Positions 1 to 49,787 of a stretch of 64,000 nucleotides of DNA are shown here, in pieces. Every line of letters begins with the position of its first letter. Within the stretch, counting starts at the first letter, position 1. Below the pieces are notes generated by a model, which was not told the origin of the DNA, searched no databases, and saw nothing but the letters and a program-made list of their open reading frames with translations. Source of the stretch: Aldrovandia affinis (taxonomy: Eukaryota > Chordata > Actinopteri > Notacanthiformes > Halosauridae); contig JAINUG010000173.1 of NCBI GenBank assembly GCA_029706075.1, positions 434,001 to 498,000 on the forward strand, written 5' to 3'. Position numbers and translations under genes: made by a program.

Positions 1-1055
1 CTCCGACGCGACAAGAGAGCGATTAAGCTCGCGGTCCCCAACCAAGACTCAAGTCCCCAACTCCGGGAACTAATCGTACTCTTATCCACGTCACTTCGCA
101 GCGGGCGCTCACGTACCAGAGCTCACCCGCTACATTAGGACAGACCTCCAATGGTCATAAACCAATGGGAAGAAGGTTTCCTGCAGTGGGGGAAACGTCA
201 CAAAAGAACAGATGTTCTTTTGAAGTTGTGGTGCAAAAAGCCTTTGTTTGCCTGGCCGCTCCAAACTGCAGTGTCCCACTGAGTTAATTAGTGTCTGTGT
301 GTCCCCTGTGGATGTTCCTCTAGCATTCCAACTTAATACAAAATTTTTACTTCCACACCTGTTTCAGACAGTGTTTAATCCTTGGTACGATTAACTTGAT
401 TACATTTTTTAATCGATTTAATCCATAATGTTCAATTGGATTATTCATTTATTCACCTGTCTTGGATTTTGCTTGCTGTCATGTCTTGTAAAACAACACC
501 TCTCAAGTGATGAGATTAGCCTTTCGTTAGCAGTGTATATATACAATTAGTAAATATTAGTAGATTCCAAACTGTGTATGTGTATGTGTGTGTAAACTCA
601 AAAGTTTTAGAATAGCCCCATTTTCCAGTTTTACTGAAATTTAAGCAGTTCAAGTCCAGTAAATAACGTGAAATGGTACAAAGGTAAGTGGTAAACTGCC
701 AGAGGTTTAAAAAAATAAAGGTTTAGGTTACCAAAAACTGAAAAATAGTGTTAAAATTGAGAGACTGTAGGCAAAATTATGCTTCTGGGAGGTTGCATGT
801 AATCGTCTCTGTGTAGCGCATAACTATTATGGGTAACCAAGGCTTGCTGAGTAGCCGACGCGCACACTTCCAAAATTTCAACAATTTGCGCATAACTGGT
901 CGCGTGCGTCAAACAAACGCTGATTGGTTGAAACCCAGTGGATTTATGTTTCTGGGTTTCTGGGGCTCTTATGGTAGACAACCTGGAAAGATTAAGAGGA
1001 ACATGTATTGTAGAGTTGAAGTGCCTAACCAACCTCTCTCTTTCCCCTGTTGCAG
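1..1055. other. intron 1 of ctnnbl1 (3' part)
   Basis: This stretch should be intron sequence ahead of exon 2. The first 170 bases are richer in G+C and CpG than what follows, which would fit lying just downstream of a promoter or exon 1. I found no ATG-led exon matching the expected start MDVGELLSYQ, so exon 1 is probably left of the window. The only recognisable element is a Tc1 terminal repeat near 586-760. Confidence 0.5.
537..760 (-). mobile_element. Tc1-like terminal repeat fragment plus flank
   Basis: Bases from about 586 to 760 match the roughly 200-bp terminal repeat of the Tc1-like element at 14534-16698 (shared words include 'gcagttcaagtccagt' and 'aaatggtacaaaggtaag'). The outer flank at 537-590, with 'attagtagattccaaactgt', is the reverse complement of the flank just outside that element at 16700-16765, so the similarity extends beyond the transposon end. 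No transposase remains here. Confidence 0.7.
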
Positions 1056-38523
<37,468 letters not shown>

Positions 38524-38780
38524 GCCCCCCAATGACAAGACGGACCCCCAGGATTCTGGGATGGGAGCTCCCCCTAAAATTCCCTTAGAGGGGAGAGGTA
38601 CACAATTTTGTTGAAAACCTCAGGAACTTTTTTTCCCCGCCCCTCAAATAAAGAAAGTTGGAGTTGGCACTTGATGTGACCCCCTTTTTTAGTACTACTC
38701 CCAGAGTACCACGTACCGGCTTTGTTTGTTCTTTTGACCTACATTTTTAAAATAAATGTTTGTTTAATGATGGTGAAAAC
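38524..38780 (+). terminator. ctnnbl1 3' UTR and poly(A) signals
   Basis: AATAAA at 38647-38652 and again at 38752-38757, the latter followed by GT-rich 'tgtttgtttaatgatggtg'. The mRNA most likely ends near 38670 or 38780. Confidence 0.75.
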
Positions 38781-38979
38781 CAAGAGTGAGTAGGTGTGTT
38801 ATTAAATACAAATGTACAAATTAATTTCTTGTCACTCACCGATCAACATTTTGCATATTGAGGATGATTACCTTGGGAAGATTACCGGGATGGTGTCCTT
38901 TTTAATTATATCCTTTTTAATTTGGTCATTTATCATGGCACGGCCATGCCTGAGCAATAAACATGAGTGGGCGAATTCC

Positions 38980-39125
38980 ATCTCGAAGGAAGTAGAGTTC
39001 GCTGCCCTCTGAGAATTAGCTTGCCTCGTTGAGATGCAAGGCAAATTCGTGTGGGGAGGGCTAATCTAAATAAATAGGGGGTATAATTGGCCACTAAATT
39101 GGGAGAAAAACGGAATTAACAAATC
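38980..39125 (+). repeat. SINE 3' half (relative of 47675-47998)
   Basis: 'gagaattagcttgcctcg', 'ggggagggctaatctaaa' and tail 'tataattggccactaaattg' match the second half of the SINE subfamily at 47675. Head missing. Confidence 0.7.
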
Positions 39126-39369
39126 AATAATAAAAAAAGTTTAAAGTTTAAATTTTCTATGAGGCACACACATATAATGCTTTATAAATGCATTTATAGT
39201 GTCTTATGATGCACTTGTAATGCATTCTAAATGTTTAAATGTAGGAAATTATAAAAGCCTTTATAATATGGTCAATCATAGCTACAATAGATCGACTAAA
39301 GGGTATAACGCTATTATAGCCCTGCATGCTTGAAAATAGTATGTTGTGATATAATGCATTTTAACATAT

Positions 39370-40330
39370 AAAATATACAATACAAGTAATGAGCTATATT
39401 ATATGCTCAAAAAAATATTATTTTATACAAATATAACTGCTTAGGGGGAAAGATTGTTTAACAAGTAATATATTTTTTCCCCAGAAAGATGCACCTCACA
39501 GTTATTCACACCTTAGTTTTCAGTACTGTATGCACCCACCCCTCGCAAGGATGGCACTACTGAGTCGTCTTCTATAGAGTTTGATCAGATTGGTGAACAT
39601 ATTGGGTCCTTGGTCCATACAGAATCTTTCAGGATCCTTCGGTCTGCGCTTGTGGATTATCCTCCTCAATTGAAACGACAAATTTTCGATTGGGTTCAAG
39701 TCTGGGGTCTGAGATGGCCATTGCAAAACAGTGTGGCCAGTTAAAACATTTCTTGGTTGAATTTGACGTATGCTTGGGATCATTGCCTTGCTAAAAGCAT
39801 CCATTTGTGGCTAAGTTTCAACATCCTGGCAGAAGGATCCAGGTTTTTGGCTAAAATGTCTTGGTACTTACTGGAGTTCATGTTTCTGTTGACCTTAACA
39901 AATAGACCAATAGATGCGAAACAACCCCAAAACGTCCACCACAATATTTCACTGTAGATAAGACGTTCTTTTCAATGTACGCATCCTCCTTCCGATGCTG
40001 AACCCACTGCTGGTGTGCATGGCCAAAAAGCTCAAAGACCCGGTTCCAATTGGAGTTCCAATGCCATTTAGCAAAGTCCAGATGTTGAAGATGCTTGTTT
40101 GTTTCCCTCAATAGAGGCCATGGTCAGGGTTAGATTGTTCAGGTTCCAAGCTTTCAAACAAGCTCTCACCTGCTTCTCATGGTCACTGTTGGACTGAGAT
40201 AGGTCTATGTGTATCTGACTAGTCCAGTTCCGTTGACCATCATGTAAACACTGTGTAAGCATGTGAACTGGGGGTACACACCACTTGTGGGTTCTGGGCG
40301 ATTTGAACAAAAATACAATTTGTAATCATT
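39370..40330 (-). mobile_element. Tc1-like element, decayed
   Basis: Minus strand: IRQIQPRNVLTGHTVLQWPS, QTPDLNPIENLSFQLRRIIH and LYRRRLSSAILARGG. The catalytic Glu block (NPIENL) is kept, but upstream the frame is broken, including stops around the FQQDN region. Confidence 0.85.
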
Positions 40331-42375
40331 TATACTTCATGATTGCAGCAATTCACCGTCGTTTTCAGTTTCTTAGAATAAGTTTGTGAAGACACATACT
40401 GGCTTGTTTTTGGAGGGTAAAGTCTATTTTGAGTGTCATGACAACACTACCCATGTAGTTGTTGTTATCATGACGACCTGTGTGGATCCATCTGGAAAGG
40501 ATTCTGGCTAACGGGGATCTGGTTGAATTGATTTGTACAACATAACTGATTTACAGTATAGGATAGGTTTCTTGACAGTTGGATACACAATTATCTGACC
40601 ACAGAAAACATTTTAACCATCTTAAAATAAATGTTCCTCTCATACAAGAGGTGTCATTTTATAGTGCAAAAAAACCCCATGCAGTATGTGAGTGGCTAAA
40701 AACATGTAACCGGTGCCAACCGGGTGGTGCAATCGGTAAAGGCACTTTGGATAGAGCGATGACAAGGGAATGCTTTTGGACAAACCAAGATGAGAATTGT
40801 ATGAAGTTCCCTGAGTTTATTGTTAAACAAGTATCTACTTCAAAAACAAAATGAACTATGCTTTTGGACTTCAATATACCATAGTCAGTAGTAATGGTTA
40901 AAAAATGGCATTTCAAAGGTTTTATAGGCATTTATAGATACAGTTGATTTGATATAAGATTAATATATAAAATATGTTAAATAAAACAATTTTAAGTGTT
41001 TCTTTTGAAATTTTTACATAGGATCTTTCAAGATATTGATGTCAATTACAATGGACTATGGCCTCCATAGTTGTTATACAGTGCAATACTCCAGTATTGA
41101 TGTGTGCACTGTCTATTGTAAAACACTAGTGCATCAGAATACGTAGATGAAAACTTGATCGTAACTTGAAAATATTCTAAAATTCCTTTTGCAGTATGTA
41201 CAGCTCTTGAAATTCTTGAGCTGCCGGATGATGGTACTGTCTCAGACATTGATTTATCTAGTGAACAGGAAGATGAGGAAGTAAAGAGAATCTGTGATTA
41301 TTTAGTCAAATGTGATCCTATTTGGTTGCTGACAACCTACGTATTTTAATGATGAAAAGAAAAGATGAATATGATACATTGAAATTACAAAATGTATGTT
41401 CCTTGTTGATATTTTTATGATAATACATTATGGTGTTTTACAATCACTGAAAACCAATGTCCATTGTAATGGACCAAAAGAAAAAAGACTTGGAAAAATG
41501 TATTATTTATTTTTTATTCATCCTCATTTCTAGTTGCATAGAAAAATACATGATCATATTTTTCCCATCCCTGGAACATAATTCTGGTCTGAAGGGGTTA
41601 ATTAGGATTATGATTTAAGTTGTTTTCTGGAAGAGAGATAAAACAGTTTATTAACAATGATGGAATTTGTCCAATAAAATTTTTGACAACTAGGGCCGCA
41701 CTCTATGCAATCCCTATGGATCATGATTTATAAGATACCAATGGTATTTCAGTAATGGCTCTTTTACAAAAAATGTTTTTACTTATTTTTTAAATGTTTT
41801 TTTCAAAGAGAAGTTAATCAATGAGTAAAAACAAAGGATGCACAGGGTCTTATTATAGAAGTGAAAAATGTTTACCTAAGCTGTTTGTTAGTCAACTGAG
41901 AGTTGACTGCTAATTTAGCCAAACCTGTGTTTGGTAGGCAGCCTATTTATTTAGCATTGTTGTTTCTATGCAGTCCGAGGAAGGTCATGCGACCAAAATG
42001 TTTCTGCTGTTGCTCAGAGAAATAAAATTATTTCCCCACACTAAGTAGTGTTGCACCCTCTTTCTTTGATATAGCAATCTTTAAGACACAAACAACATGA
42101 TTGGTTCAATTTGATGAGGGAGTAAGCCAACCAGCATAAGGCACAGCCCTATTATCTATGCATGAAAAAAGTCAAACTATGTGCATGACTATGGTTGCAC
42201 AATATTATGCGGCCCATTGCCTCATCAAACAACTAACATATAGTTGTGTCATCCGTGACACAATTACGCCCTTTACAGTCCAGGATGTGTAACAAAAACT
42301 ACACAAATTCATAATCATTATTTTCTACAGAGATAAGGAATTTAACATTTTCGTTAACCAAAAAATGTAGGCGTT
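40330..42375. other. intergenic, one possible transposase-like piece
   Basis: AT-rich and mostly featureless. At 41199-41350 a frame reads ALEILELPDDGTVSDIDLSS and EQEDEEVKR, acidic like the N-terminus of piggyBac transposases, right after 'ccttttgcagta'. This is too short to be sure. The sequence 'ggggttaatta' with TTAA lies at about 41596. Confidence 0.3.
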
Positions 42376-42600
42376 TCTAATCAATCAATCAATCAATCTT
42401 TATTTTTGTATAGCGCCATTTACAAACAGGTTGTCACACAGCGCTTCACAATTGGCATTTTCCAGAGGGAATAAAAAAACAGAAAACCATTGGAACCAAT
42501 GTGGGAGACTGGAAAATTATTCCCTGACCCCTTAAAAGGCGGTCGAAATGAACTCCTGGAAAATTGTGGGTTACAGAGAAAAACAAAACAAATAGTCCTT
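42376..42600 (+). repeat. fish interspersed repeat 'tatagcgcc'
   Basis: (AATC)n, then 'ttgtatagcgccatttacaa' and 'cagcgcttcac', a pattern seen all over fish genomes. A similar piece is at 59890-59995. Confidence 0.65.
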
Positions 42601-42689
42601 GAGGCTCATGAGGCTTTACAGGCCTAATACTGATGCATTTTATCCACCAGGTTTTGCAGTAATTGTAAACTATTATCATTAATAATAAG

Positions 42690-42925
42690 AGGGCTGCAAT
42701 GTTAGCATAATGGTTAAGGAACTGGGCTTGTAACACAAAGGTTACAGGTTCGATCCCAGGTGGGGCACTGCCGTTGTACCCTTGAGCAAGGTACTTAACC
42801 TGAATTGCTTCAGTATATATCCAGCTATATAAATGGATTGTATGCAAAAGACAAATGTAAACTGTAAGTCGCTCTGGATAAGAGCGTCTGCTAAATGCCT
42901 AAAAAATTTAAATGTAAAATGTAAG
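42690..42925 (+). repeat. tRNA-type SINE
   Basis: Head with 'ataatggttaaggaactggg' and a good B box 'ggttcgatccc', then 'gtcgctctggataagagcgt' and an ATGTAA tail. Better preserved than its twin at 33622. Confidence 0.9.
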
Positions 42926-43240
42926 ATGAAAAATAAAACCCCAAGTGGGTCGATGTAACCAGAAGTACAGAAGTGTGCAGGCCTGCGGAGAAGCTAATTG
43001 AGAAACTATATGGATAGCGATAGGTCATACCATTTTTGTAAAACTTCTAGCTTCTCCATTAGCTTATCTGTAATCTTCTCCTAATGTTTGACCCTATCCA
43101 AACTCCATGAAAGTGTAGGACTCCAATTGTATTTACTTACCAGTTGACGTTTGTGAAATGAACAACCCAGTCTCACGACAACGCATAGCCTATGAATAAC
43201 AAGGTTTTACATGGTCAATTTGAATGATAAGCTATTTATA

Positions 43241-43272
<32 letters not shown>

Positions 43273-43404
43273 TGTGGTATCCCAAGGGGCAGGGGGAAAT
43301 GGCTGCCTGCCCCTTTAATTCTTGGAAGCCACTGGAGACAAAAAGACTACAGTTCCCAGCAGTCACACTTGATGACCAGCTGAAGCCCATATATGTATGT
43401 ATAT

Positions 43405-43460
43405 ATGCCATTTAGCAGACGCTTTTATCCAGAGCGACTTGTAGTTGTAGGGTGCTATCC
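43405..43460 (-). repeat. SINE tail fragment
   Basis: 'gccatttagcagacgctttt' and 'atccagagcgacttgtag' are the reverse complement of the common fish SINE tail. Confidence 0.75.
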
Positions 43461-44794
43461 CACTAGAAGTTAGAATTCTAATATAGTTGACGGCACAATC
43501 TAAGGCTTGTTAATTCCCAACAAGATAGCAGCCAAAAATACAAGTATTCTTATAATAGGTTTTGTATATCAGTCTCATAAAAATATACCTAACTATCAAA
43601 TTGGAATTTCAATTAGTAATTAAATAATACCAATTTAATTCATTAATTAATACTAAATCTATAACATTGATGACCTAACCAAGGGGTTGAAGGCATCAAG
43701 TTCTTTATTAGAAGATGTTAGCTCAATTTAATACAACATTAAGACAGACAACCGTGTAGAAAAATAATATGACATTTATTGAACATAACGTATGAAAATA
43801 GCAAAGCACAATTCAATAAATGTATGAACAACACTGTGTGAATGCGTGTATGTATCTGTATGTGTGTGTGTGTTCTTTAGCGTGTGGTGGGTCGCGCGCA
43901 TGTGCATGCACGCTTTAACCACGTGGGCATTGAGAACAAAGAAACAAGATGGAGGGAAGTTTGAACCTAGCTCGGAACCGAGGTGAAATAAAAGATGGCG
44001 CTTACTGCGCACACCAGAATAACTGGCTTTATTGCGTATTTTGAGATCGGAATGCCGGGTTAGTAGATAACAATACATGCAAGACCTGGGTCTATGTGTG
44101 GTGTACTTTATCACTAACACAGGCAGTCAGTGAGCAGCTATGATAGCTACAAAAACAATGGTAAAAGCTATTGTACACAGTCATTAACTATGATACATTT
44201 TACAGCAGTACAGTACCAACAGTTTGTACAGTCAGTACAGAACAAACAGTTCGTTGCTAATTGTGCTATGCCCAGATTATTACAGCCTTACTGTTGTTTT
44301 GTTTGCTCCGCGGTCGGCGGGGTTTCATGCGTTTCAGGTTCAGAGGAGACGTGGGAATCTGGTCGCGACGTCTTTGGGTCCGATGTTTTTGCGGTGGAAT
44401 TTGTGGAATCGGCGCTCTGTGGATTCCGCTGCTGTTCAGAGAACGTGTCTCGCGCATGTCTTCACAGCCCTCTTGTTAGGCACTAGTGAGGGAAAGTGAC
44501 GCGAGGTCCTGGTGATGGAAGGACAGGAACAGAACAGGAAAAACCCTGGGGACAGAGAGGGACAGAGTGAATGTTCTCTGATTTTATATGTTGCGTTGAG
44601 GTATGCATTTCCGCTTTTACAGTATCATCACTGCACGTCGAAATGCGATCCTAGGAGGCGGGGCCGAATGACGTCATGGAATTCCCAGGTACGTTTTCAG
44701 GAAGTTGGATGTGTGGTGGAGGAACATTAAGCACTCAAAACGATATGAATTTAAATAGCATTTCAAACATATAATTTTACGTGGAATGTGCAGT

Positions 44795-44912
44795 CCCTAC
44801 ACAGTAGCTAATGCATACATTTTTCAGTATATGTGGTCCCAGTGGGAATCGAACCCACAACCTAAGCATTGTCAATGCCATGCGCTACCTACTGAGCCAC
44901 ACAGAACCACAT
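44795..44912 (-). repeat. short tRNA-headed SINE, minus strand
   Basis: Minus strand: 'ggctcagtaggtagcgcatg', B box 'gggttcgattccc', then 'atatactgaaaaatgtatgc'. Same family as 12075-12232 but without the far tail. The intact-looking B box suggests a recent copy. Confidence 0.85.
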
Positions 44913-46792
44913 AAAGCCCTGTAACGTAAAGTCCTGAGGACTGACAGCAGCTGATGGCAGGGAGTAGATTGGTGTTTTAGAGTGGTGGAGAGTAGGTAAT
45001 AATTATTTTGGATTGCTGTTTTGGCTTGTGTTTGAATTGACTTGATTGCTTTGAGGACCCCGTTTTGTGTACCAACTTTGGATTGATTGAGGAACTGTAT
45101 TGGATTTTGACTTTGGATTACAGACTTGGACAAAGATAAGGATTGTGGACTTTGTATTTGGTTTTCGATTACCCCACTGTCACACGCCACGTGACAAACC
45201 CTGGATGGGAACAGAGCAGACTGGAGACACGGAGTGGAGTTTGTCGGTCTAAGGACCTGATTTTATTCATTTTTTCCTGTCTCTCCCCCCAGACAGTGGG
45301 AGTAGCAGGTTAACATATAACAAAGACAACACAAACACAACCCTACTCGCTGTGAAGCTTTCGGGTAAAAACAACGAACTAAAATAGCAAGCTAAAATAA
45401 CCAAAACTTGGGACACCGCGCCTCTTCCTCCGGAGTTCCCCTCCGGCTCCCCAGGCACACACATATCCAGTGACCTTTCAAGTGCTTCCCACCCATTCAT
45501 ACTGAAACATTCAAACTTTGCAGTTCGAGTTCTCTTAACCATGCATACAGAGACACTCACCACTCCCCACAGTGAGAGTTCTGGCAACCCGCCCCCGAGA
45601 CACTCTCTACTCTTCCAGTGAGAGTTCTCGGGCTGTTGCCCAGAAACACTCTCCACTGCCCAAGTGCGAGTTCTCTTTCAATCACACAAATAAAACTGAA
45701 AACTTTCAGGGGCTCTATCAGGATCACACCAAGGAGAGAGGCAGACACTCTTAGTGCGCCCCCTCTCCCTCTTTCCCACACACACAAGAAGCATATCAGT
45801 CGACAAACGCACACAAAACTCCACAAACATCAAACATCACTCCACAATGCAACACTCCACAACACAACATACGTGCACGTGCATTCACACACCCCTCAAG
45901 ACACAGACACTTTCAACAGTCACACATAATGACAAGACAAGACTAACTCTACAATATGCACACGCGACAATCAATTCCATACACACACATGACACGACAA
46001 GACTGACTGCTCTTAAATAGGCTCACTTTCTGCCTGGCTCAGGTGGAACTCGTGAGGCAATCACCCATCTATCAATCACACAATCACATTCTCACAGACA
46101 CCCAATCAGCCAATTTACTTCCATATCAATTGACTGATTGACACCAATTAAATAATAACCAATTATGGCCTTTGGAGCAACCCTCCAGGCGACAGTTCAC
46201 TCTCACACCCTGTGAGAGTGCCAAACCTGCCCCCAGAAAGTCTCTCTGCTCCAAAGGCCTCCACAACGTATAAAACACAGGCAACCATGCCACTCCCACA
46301 TGGCCAAGACCAACGTCCTCCACACCCACCTTCTATGTAGTTTTTGTCAAGATCATTTAATAAAATTGTTGTTTGGTTTGAATACTGCCTCCTCTGGGTT
46401 ATTCAACTTACCTGTGTCCTCTGAAAAGGTTCTGGAGTGTCACCCCACCCCAAGTGGCACCACAGTATATGTATAAAACATATGTATAATTGCCACAAAT
46501 TACAATTCGAAAAAAAATAGACACTACATTAATGTTTGGGAACAGAAATGTATTGTGTATTTGGTCTATGATAAAATATTGTAATTGTTTACAATAGTAT
46601 AACTATTACTATTACATTGCAATTAATGCTAATTGTGTTAAATGTTTCTATAAAATGTATTGTGATAAATCTGATTCCCAACAAGAAAAGAAAAAGAAAA
46701 AATTACTTAGACAAATAGATACATTAAAATAAACTAGAAAATAAATAGAGGGGTGGTCGTTGAAGTGAATTTAAGAAATGTAATTTTGTTTC

Positions 46793-47166
46793 AGATTTTT
46801 TCTCCCAATTTGGTGGCTAACTGTACCCTCTATTGATTTGATTACCCTCTTCATGAGCCCTCCACCTACTACGGGACCAGCCACTACCCTGGGACTGGTA
46901 GTGATGAGGGTGAGCGAACCATCTCCTTCCAGATTGACCCTGCCAAGCCATCGATCATGAATATGATATACGCAGGGAAGCTTTCTATACCTACGGTGAG
47001 CTCATGCCGGCTTCCCTCCCCCTTCTCCCTGGGGCGGACAGCCAATCGCTGAGCGGGACTCCCCAACCAGAGCTGGGCTAGCACGGCCGGGAATTGAACC
47101 CTGGCCGCAGTGGGCAACCTGCACTCCAGGCTAGTGCTTTTACCGGTTGAGCCACTTAGGGGCCCC
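46793..47166 (-). repeat. SINE (subfamily 'ggggcccctaagtggctcaa')
   Basis: Head at 47166 with 'aagtggctcaaccggtaaaa' and B box 'gggttcaattcc'. Body 'ggctgtccgccccaggga' and tail 'ccaaattgggagaaaa' as in the other family, but the head differs. Confidence 0.8.
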
Positions 47167-47674
47167 ACACTTCCCTTCTTACAGTATTACACACCTGCCC
47201 CACTAAATATTACACACCTCCCTTCATTTAGTGTTGGCACGGTAGCATTGGTTGAAATGTAGTAAATGTAGCGTATGAGATACAGAATAGTTTCTGGATT
47301 GGGACATACAGGATTATTTCATCTCCAATTGTTGTCAACTGGATGGCCTTGAGATTATTGATGTAGGTCAAACTGCCTGGCCTCTGCTGCAATACTGAGC
47401 TGCTAGAGTTCCAGGAACTGGTTAATCACCCTGTAAAGCAGGGACTCATCCTGAATCCAGGGACTCATCCAGTATCTGCTCAATGTAGTTGTGCTTCACC
47501 ACTTAAGTGCTTAATTTAAGTCATTGATTGGCTAAAGACCACACACCTTGTTTCCAAGGCCTACATTTATGACTCTAAGGAAATTAATGACAAAAACTTG
47601 AAAATGCTGTGGCCCTCCAGGACTGAAGTTTGAGATCCCTGCTTTAGAGAGATCAAAGTGTACTCTACTTTGGA

Positions 47675-47998
47675 CTTCTGTACTGTAGTCCAACACGAAC
47701 ATGGTTCGAAACCCAACTGTGTCAGTCCAGCTCTGGCTGGGAGCCCCGATTGGGGGTGGGGCTGGTGGTCTGCCCCAGGGGGAGGGAAAGTCGGCACGAG
47801 CTCACCAAGGTGCAGTAGGGCATTCCTAAAGAGCAGGTGGGCAAAGGTCCATCTCGGAGGAGGCGGGTCATTGCCGGCCTCGAGATATTAGCTTGATGGG
47901 TGGCGGGCTTGTGAGGGGAGGGCGAATTAAAATAAATAGAGGGTTGAATTAGCTACTAAATTGGGACAAAAACAGGGACAAAATTTGAAACAAATGTC
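47675..47998 (+). repeat. SINE, same subfamily as 46793
   Basis: 'ggttcgaaaccca', 'cagctctggctgggag', 'ggtctgccccagggggaggg' and tail 'gctactaaattgggacaaaa'. Head diverged. Confidence 0.78.
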
Positions 47999-48045
47999 AA
48001 AAAACAAATAAAAATAATTAACTTCCAGGCCCATTTTTAAATAGG

Positions 48046-48275
48046 CCATGTTTGAGGTTGAGCAGAACCTACAAGGTGGTCTTCTCTGGAATTCTGCCAG
48101 TAGGTCGTCCAGGGAAGCAAGACTACATGGAGATTTAACACGTGACTACAAACCTGCTGTTGAAAAGAGACTTAAAAAAAAAAGTGGGCAGGAGGGACCT
48201 GTTCAAGCCGAATGGATTACACCTGAGCTGCAGGGGAAAATCCAGGTAGCACACCTTGGATACAAAAAGGTATGA
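48046..48275 (+). pseudogene. possible LINE-encoded esterase fragment
   Basis: One frame reads GILPVGRPGKQDYMEI and, past a shift, VGRRDLFKPNGLHLSCRGKS. The 'DLF..DGLHL...G' shape recalls the end of the SGNH esterase domain found in ORF1 of some fish LINEs. Short and unsupported by neighbours. Confidence 0.35.
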
Positions 48276-48424
48276 CAAACATGCTAATATCCCAGGTATA
48301 CTACTCTTAGTGAAGAAACATTTAGGCTAAGATCTTTCCTGTCATTTAAAGATACTGGGAAATTAATCCATGCAATAATCTTTCTGTATTTTGCTCCATC
48401 CATTTCCCCTTCTATCCTGACAAG

Positions 48425-49020
48425 TGCCCAGTCTCTGCTGACGAGAAACACCCCTATAGTAGAATGCTGCCACCACCATACTTTACAGTAGGGATGGTGT
48501 TATTTGGGTGATGTGCTGTATTGGGGTTTCGCCAAACATAACGTTTTGCATTTAGGTCAAAAATGTATATCTTGGTTTCATCGGACCACAACAGTTTTTT
48601 GCCACATGTCTTCAGAGTGGTTTTTTTGCGTACCTCAAACGGGACTGAATGTGGACTTTTTTTTAGTAGTGGCTTCCTTCTTGCCACCCTACCATACAGA
48701 CCAGACCATGTGGAGAGCTTTCTTCATTATTGACACCTGCACATTGACCACTCTTTGCCATAAAGTCCTTTAGCTCCTTCATAGTTGCCATTGGCCTCTT
48801 GGTGGCCTCTCTGATCAGTCAATCAGTCTTCTTGCTCGGTTATCCAGTTTGGATGGATGACCAGATCTAAGCAAGGTCCTGGTGGTGGCATGCAACTTCC
48901 ACTTCTTAATCATGGTCTTGACCATGCTCCAAGGGATGATTAAGGCCTTTGAAATCTTTCTATACCCATTTCCTGATATGTGCCTTTCCACAACTTTATC
49001 CCAGAGTTATTTGAAAGCTC
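48425..49020 (-). mobile_element. Tc1-like element fragment
   Basis: Minus strand: RVARRKPLLKKSPHSV, KLLWSDETKIYIFDLNAKRY and [11 protein letters not shown]. The first catalytic Asp (LWSDETK) is kept. Upstream, KLWKGTYQEMGIERFQR is the DNA-binding part in another frame. Confidence 0.85.
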
Positions 49021-49284
49021 CTTGTTTGTTGCTCAGTTGGTAGGATTCTTCACATTTCTGAAAAATGCACTACCCAGCAGTTGAATCGGATTTTCCCGGG
49101 GGTATCCTAGCGCCCGATTCAATTGGAACAGCTGGTTTTATTCATAAGTAATCAGAAGCAAACAATTTATTAACTGTTATTACCTGTAATTGTAATACTG
49201 TTTTAATAATGTTTAAAATAGTAATAACTATAGTACATTTTTTTCCTGCCTGCATCATCCACCTGCATTGTGCGGAGTAATCTG

Positions 49285-49660
49285 GTTGCTCAAGTCCTTG
49301 AAGGAATTGTTTCGTCTGTTTGATCAAGACTCTTCAGAAGCAATTGTGTCATCTACCTGCTCGTGTCTCATTTCAAACAACTGTGTCGTCTGCCTGTTCA
49401 AAGCTTTTAAGCAACTGCGTTTGCAATATCTGTTTGCTCAAGCCTTCTGTGAAGCAACTGTCATCTGCTTGTCCAAGTCTTTGAAGCAAAACTGTCATCT
49501 GCCTGCTCAAGACAATTCTGAAGCAACTGCGTCACATACCCTCTCAAGTCTTGTCTGTAGCAACTGTTCAAGTCTTGTCTGTAGCATCTGCTCAAGTCTT
49601 TGAACTTACTTTGTAAAATCTGGCTGTTCAAGGCTTTTAAGCAGCTGTGTCATATGCAGA
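49285..49660 (+). repeat. degenerate tandem repeat, about 35-50-bp units
   Basis: 'ctcaagtctttgaagcaact' and variants recur eight or more times with 'gtcatctgcctg' between. The last units ('caagtcttgtctgtagcaac') are the most alike. It produces an open frame of 111 codons rich in Ser, Cys and Leu that I do not regard as a gene. Confidence 0.75.
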
Positions 49661-49787
49661 TACACATGCACATTAGTTTAGTTTAGTTTAGTTTAGTATT
49701 GCCACACGATACACAATCAAATTATGTACTCCATTTCATTGTAGTGAAAGCAAGTCGAATAACTTGCTTATTAGACAACATTGTATA

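Larger units (their letters stand above)
43273..46467. other. unclassified GC-rich block with inverted ends
   Basis: Left TGTGGTATCCCAAGGGG and right, read inward, TGTGGTGCCACTTGGGG resemble each other. Between them are CpG-rich sequence (43880-44720), a SINE piece (44795-44912), a run of 45- to 47-base related units around 45540-45690 ('gtgagagttct'), and CA-rich sequence. No coding domain was recognised. It could be one old mobile element or several; the ends may be chance. Confidence 0.35.

Noticed and set aside
95-140. Exon 1 of ctnnbl1 ending in TACCAG near 115-120
   Set aside because: The bases after CAG are 'agctca', not a GT donor, and no ATG lies upstream in that frame.
41199-41350. 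piggyBac transposase gene
   Set aside because: Only one acidic segment is readable. No DDE core or paired TTAA ends were found, so I kept it only as a low-confidence note.
42735-42760. tRNA B box 'ggttcgatccc' as a tRNA gene
   Set aside because: Part of the SINE at 42690-42925; the twin copy at 33622 confirms it.
44130-44499. Overlapping open frames of 118, 91 and 72 codons
   Set aside because: They overlap in all three frames in a CpG-rich patch with fewer stops. None resembles a known protein.
49268-49603. 111-codon Ser/Cys-rich open frame
   Set aside because: It follows the degenerate tandem repeat and has no start context or homologue that I recognise.
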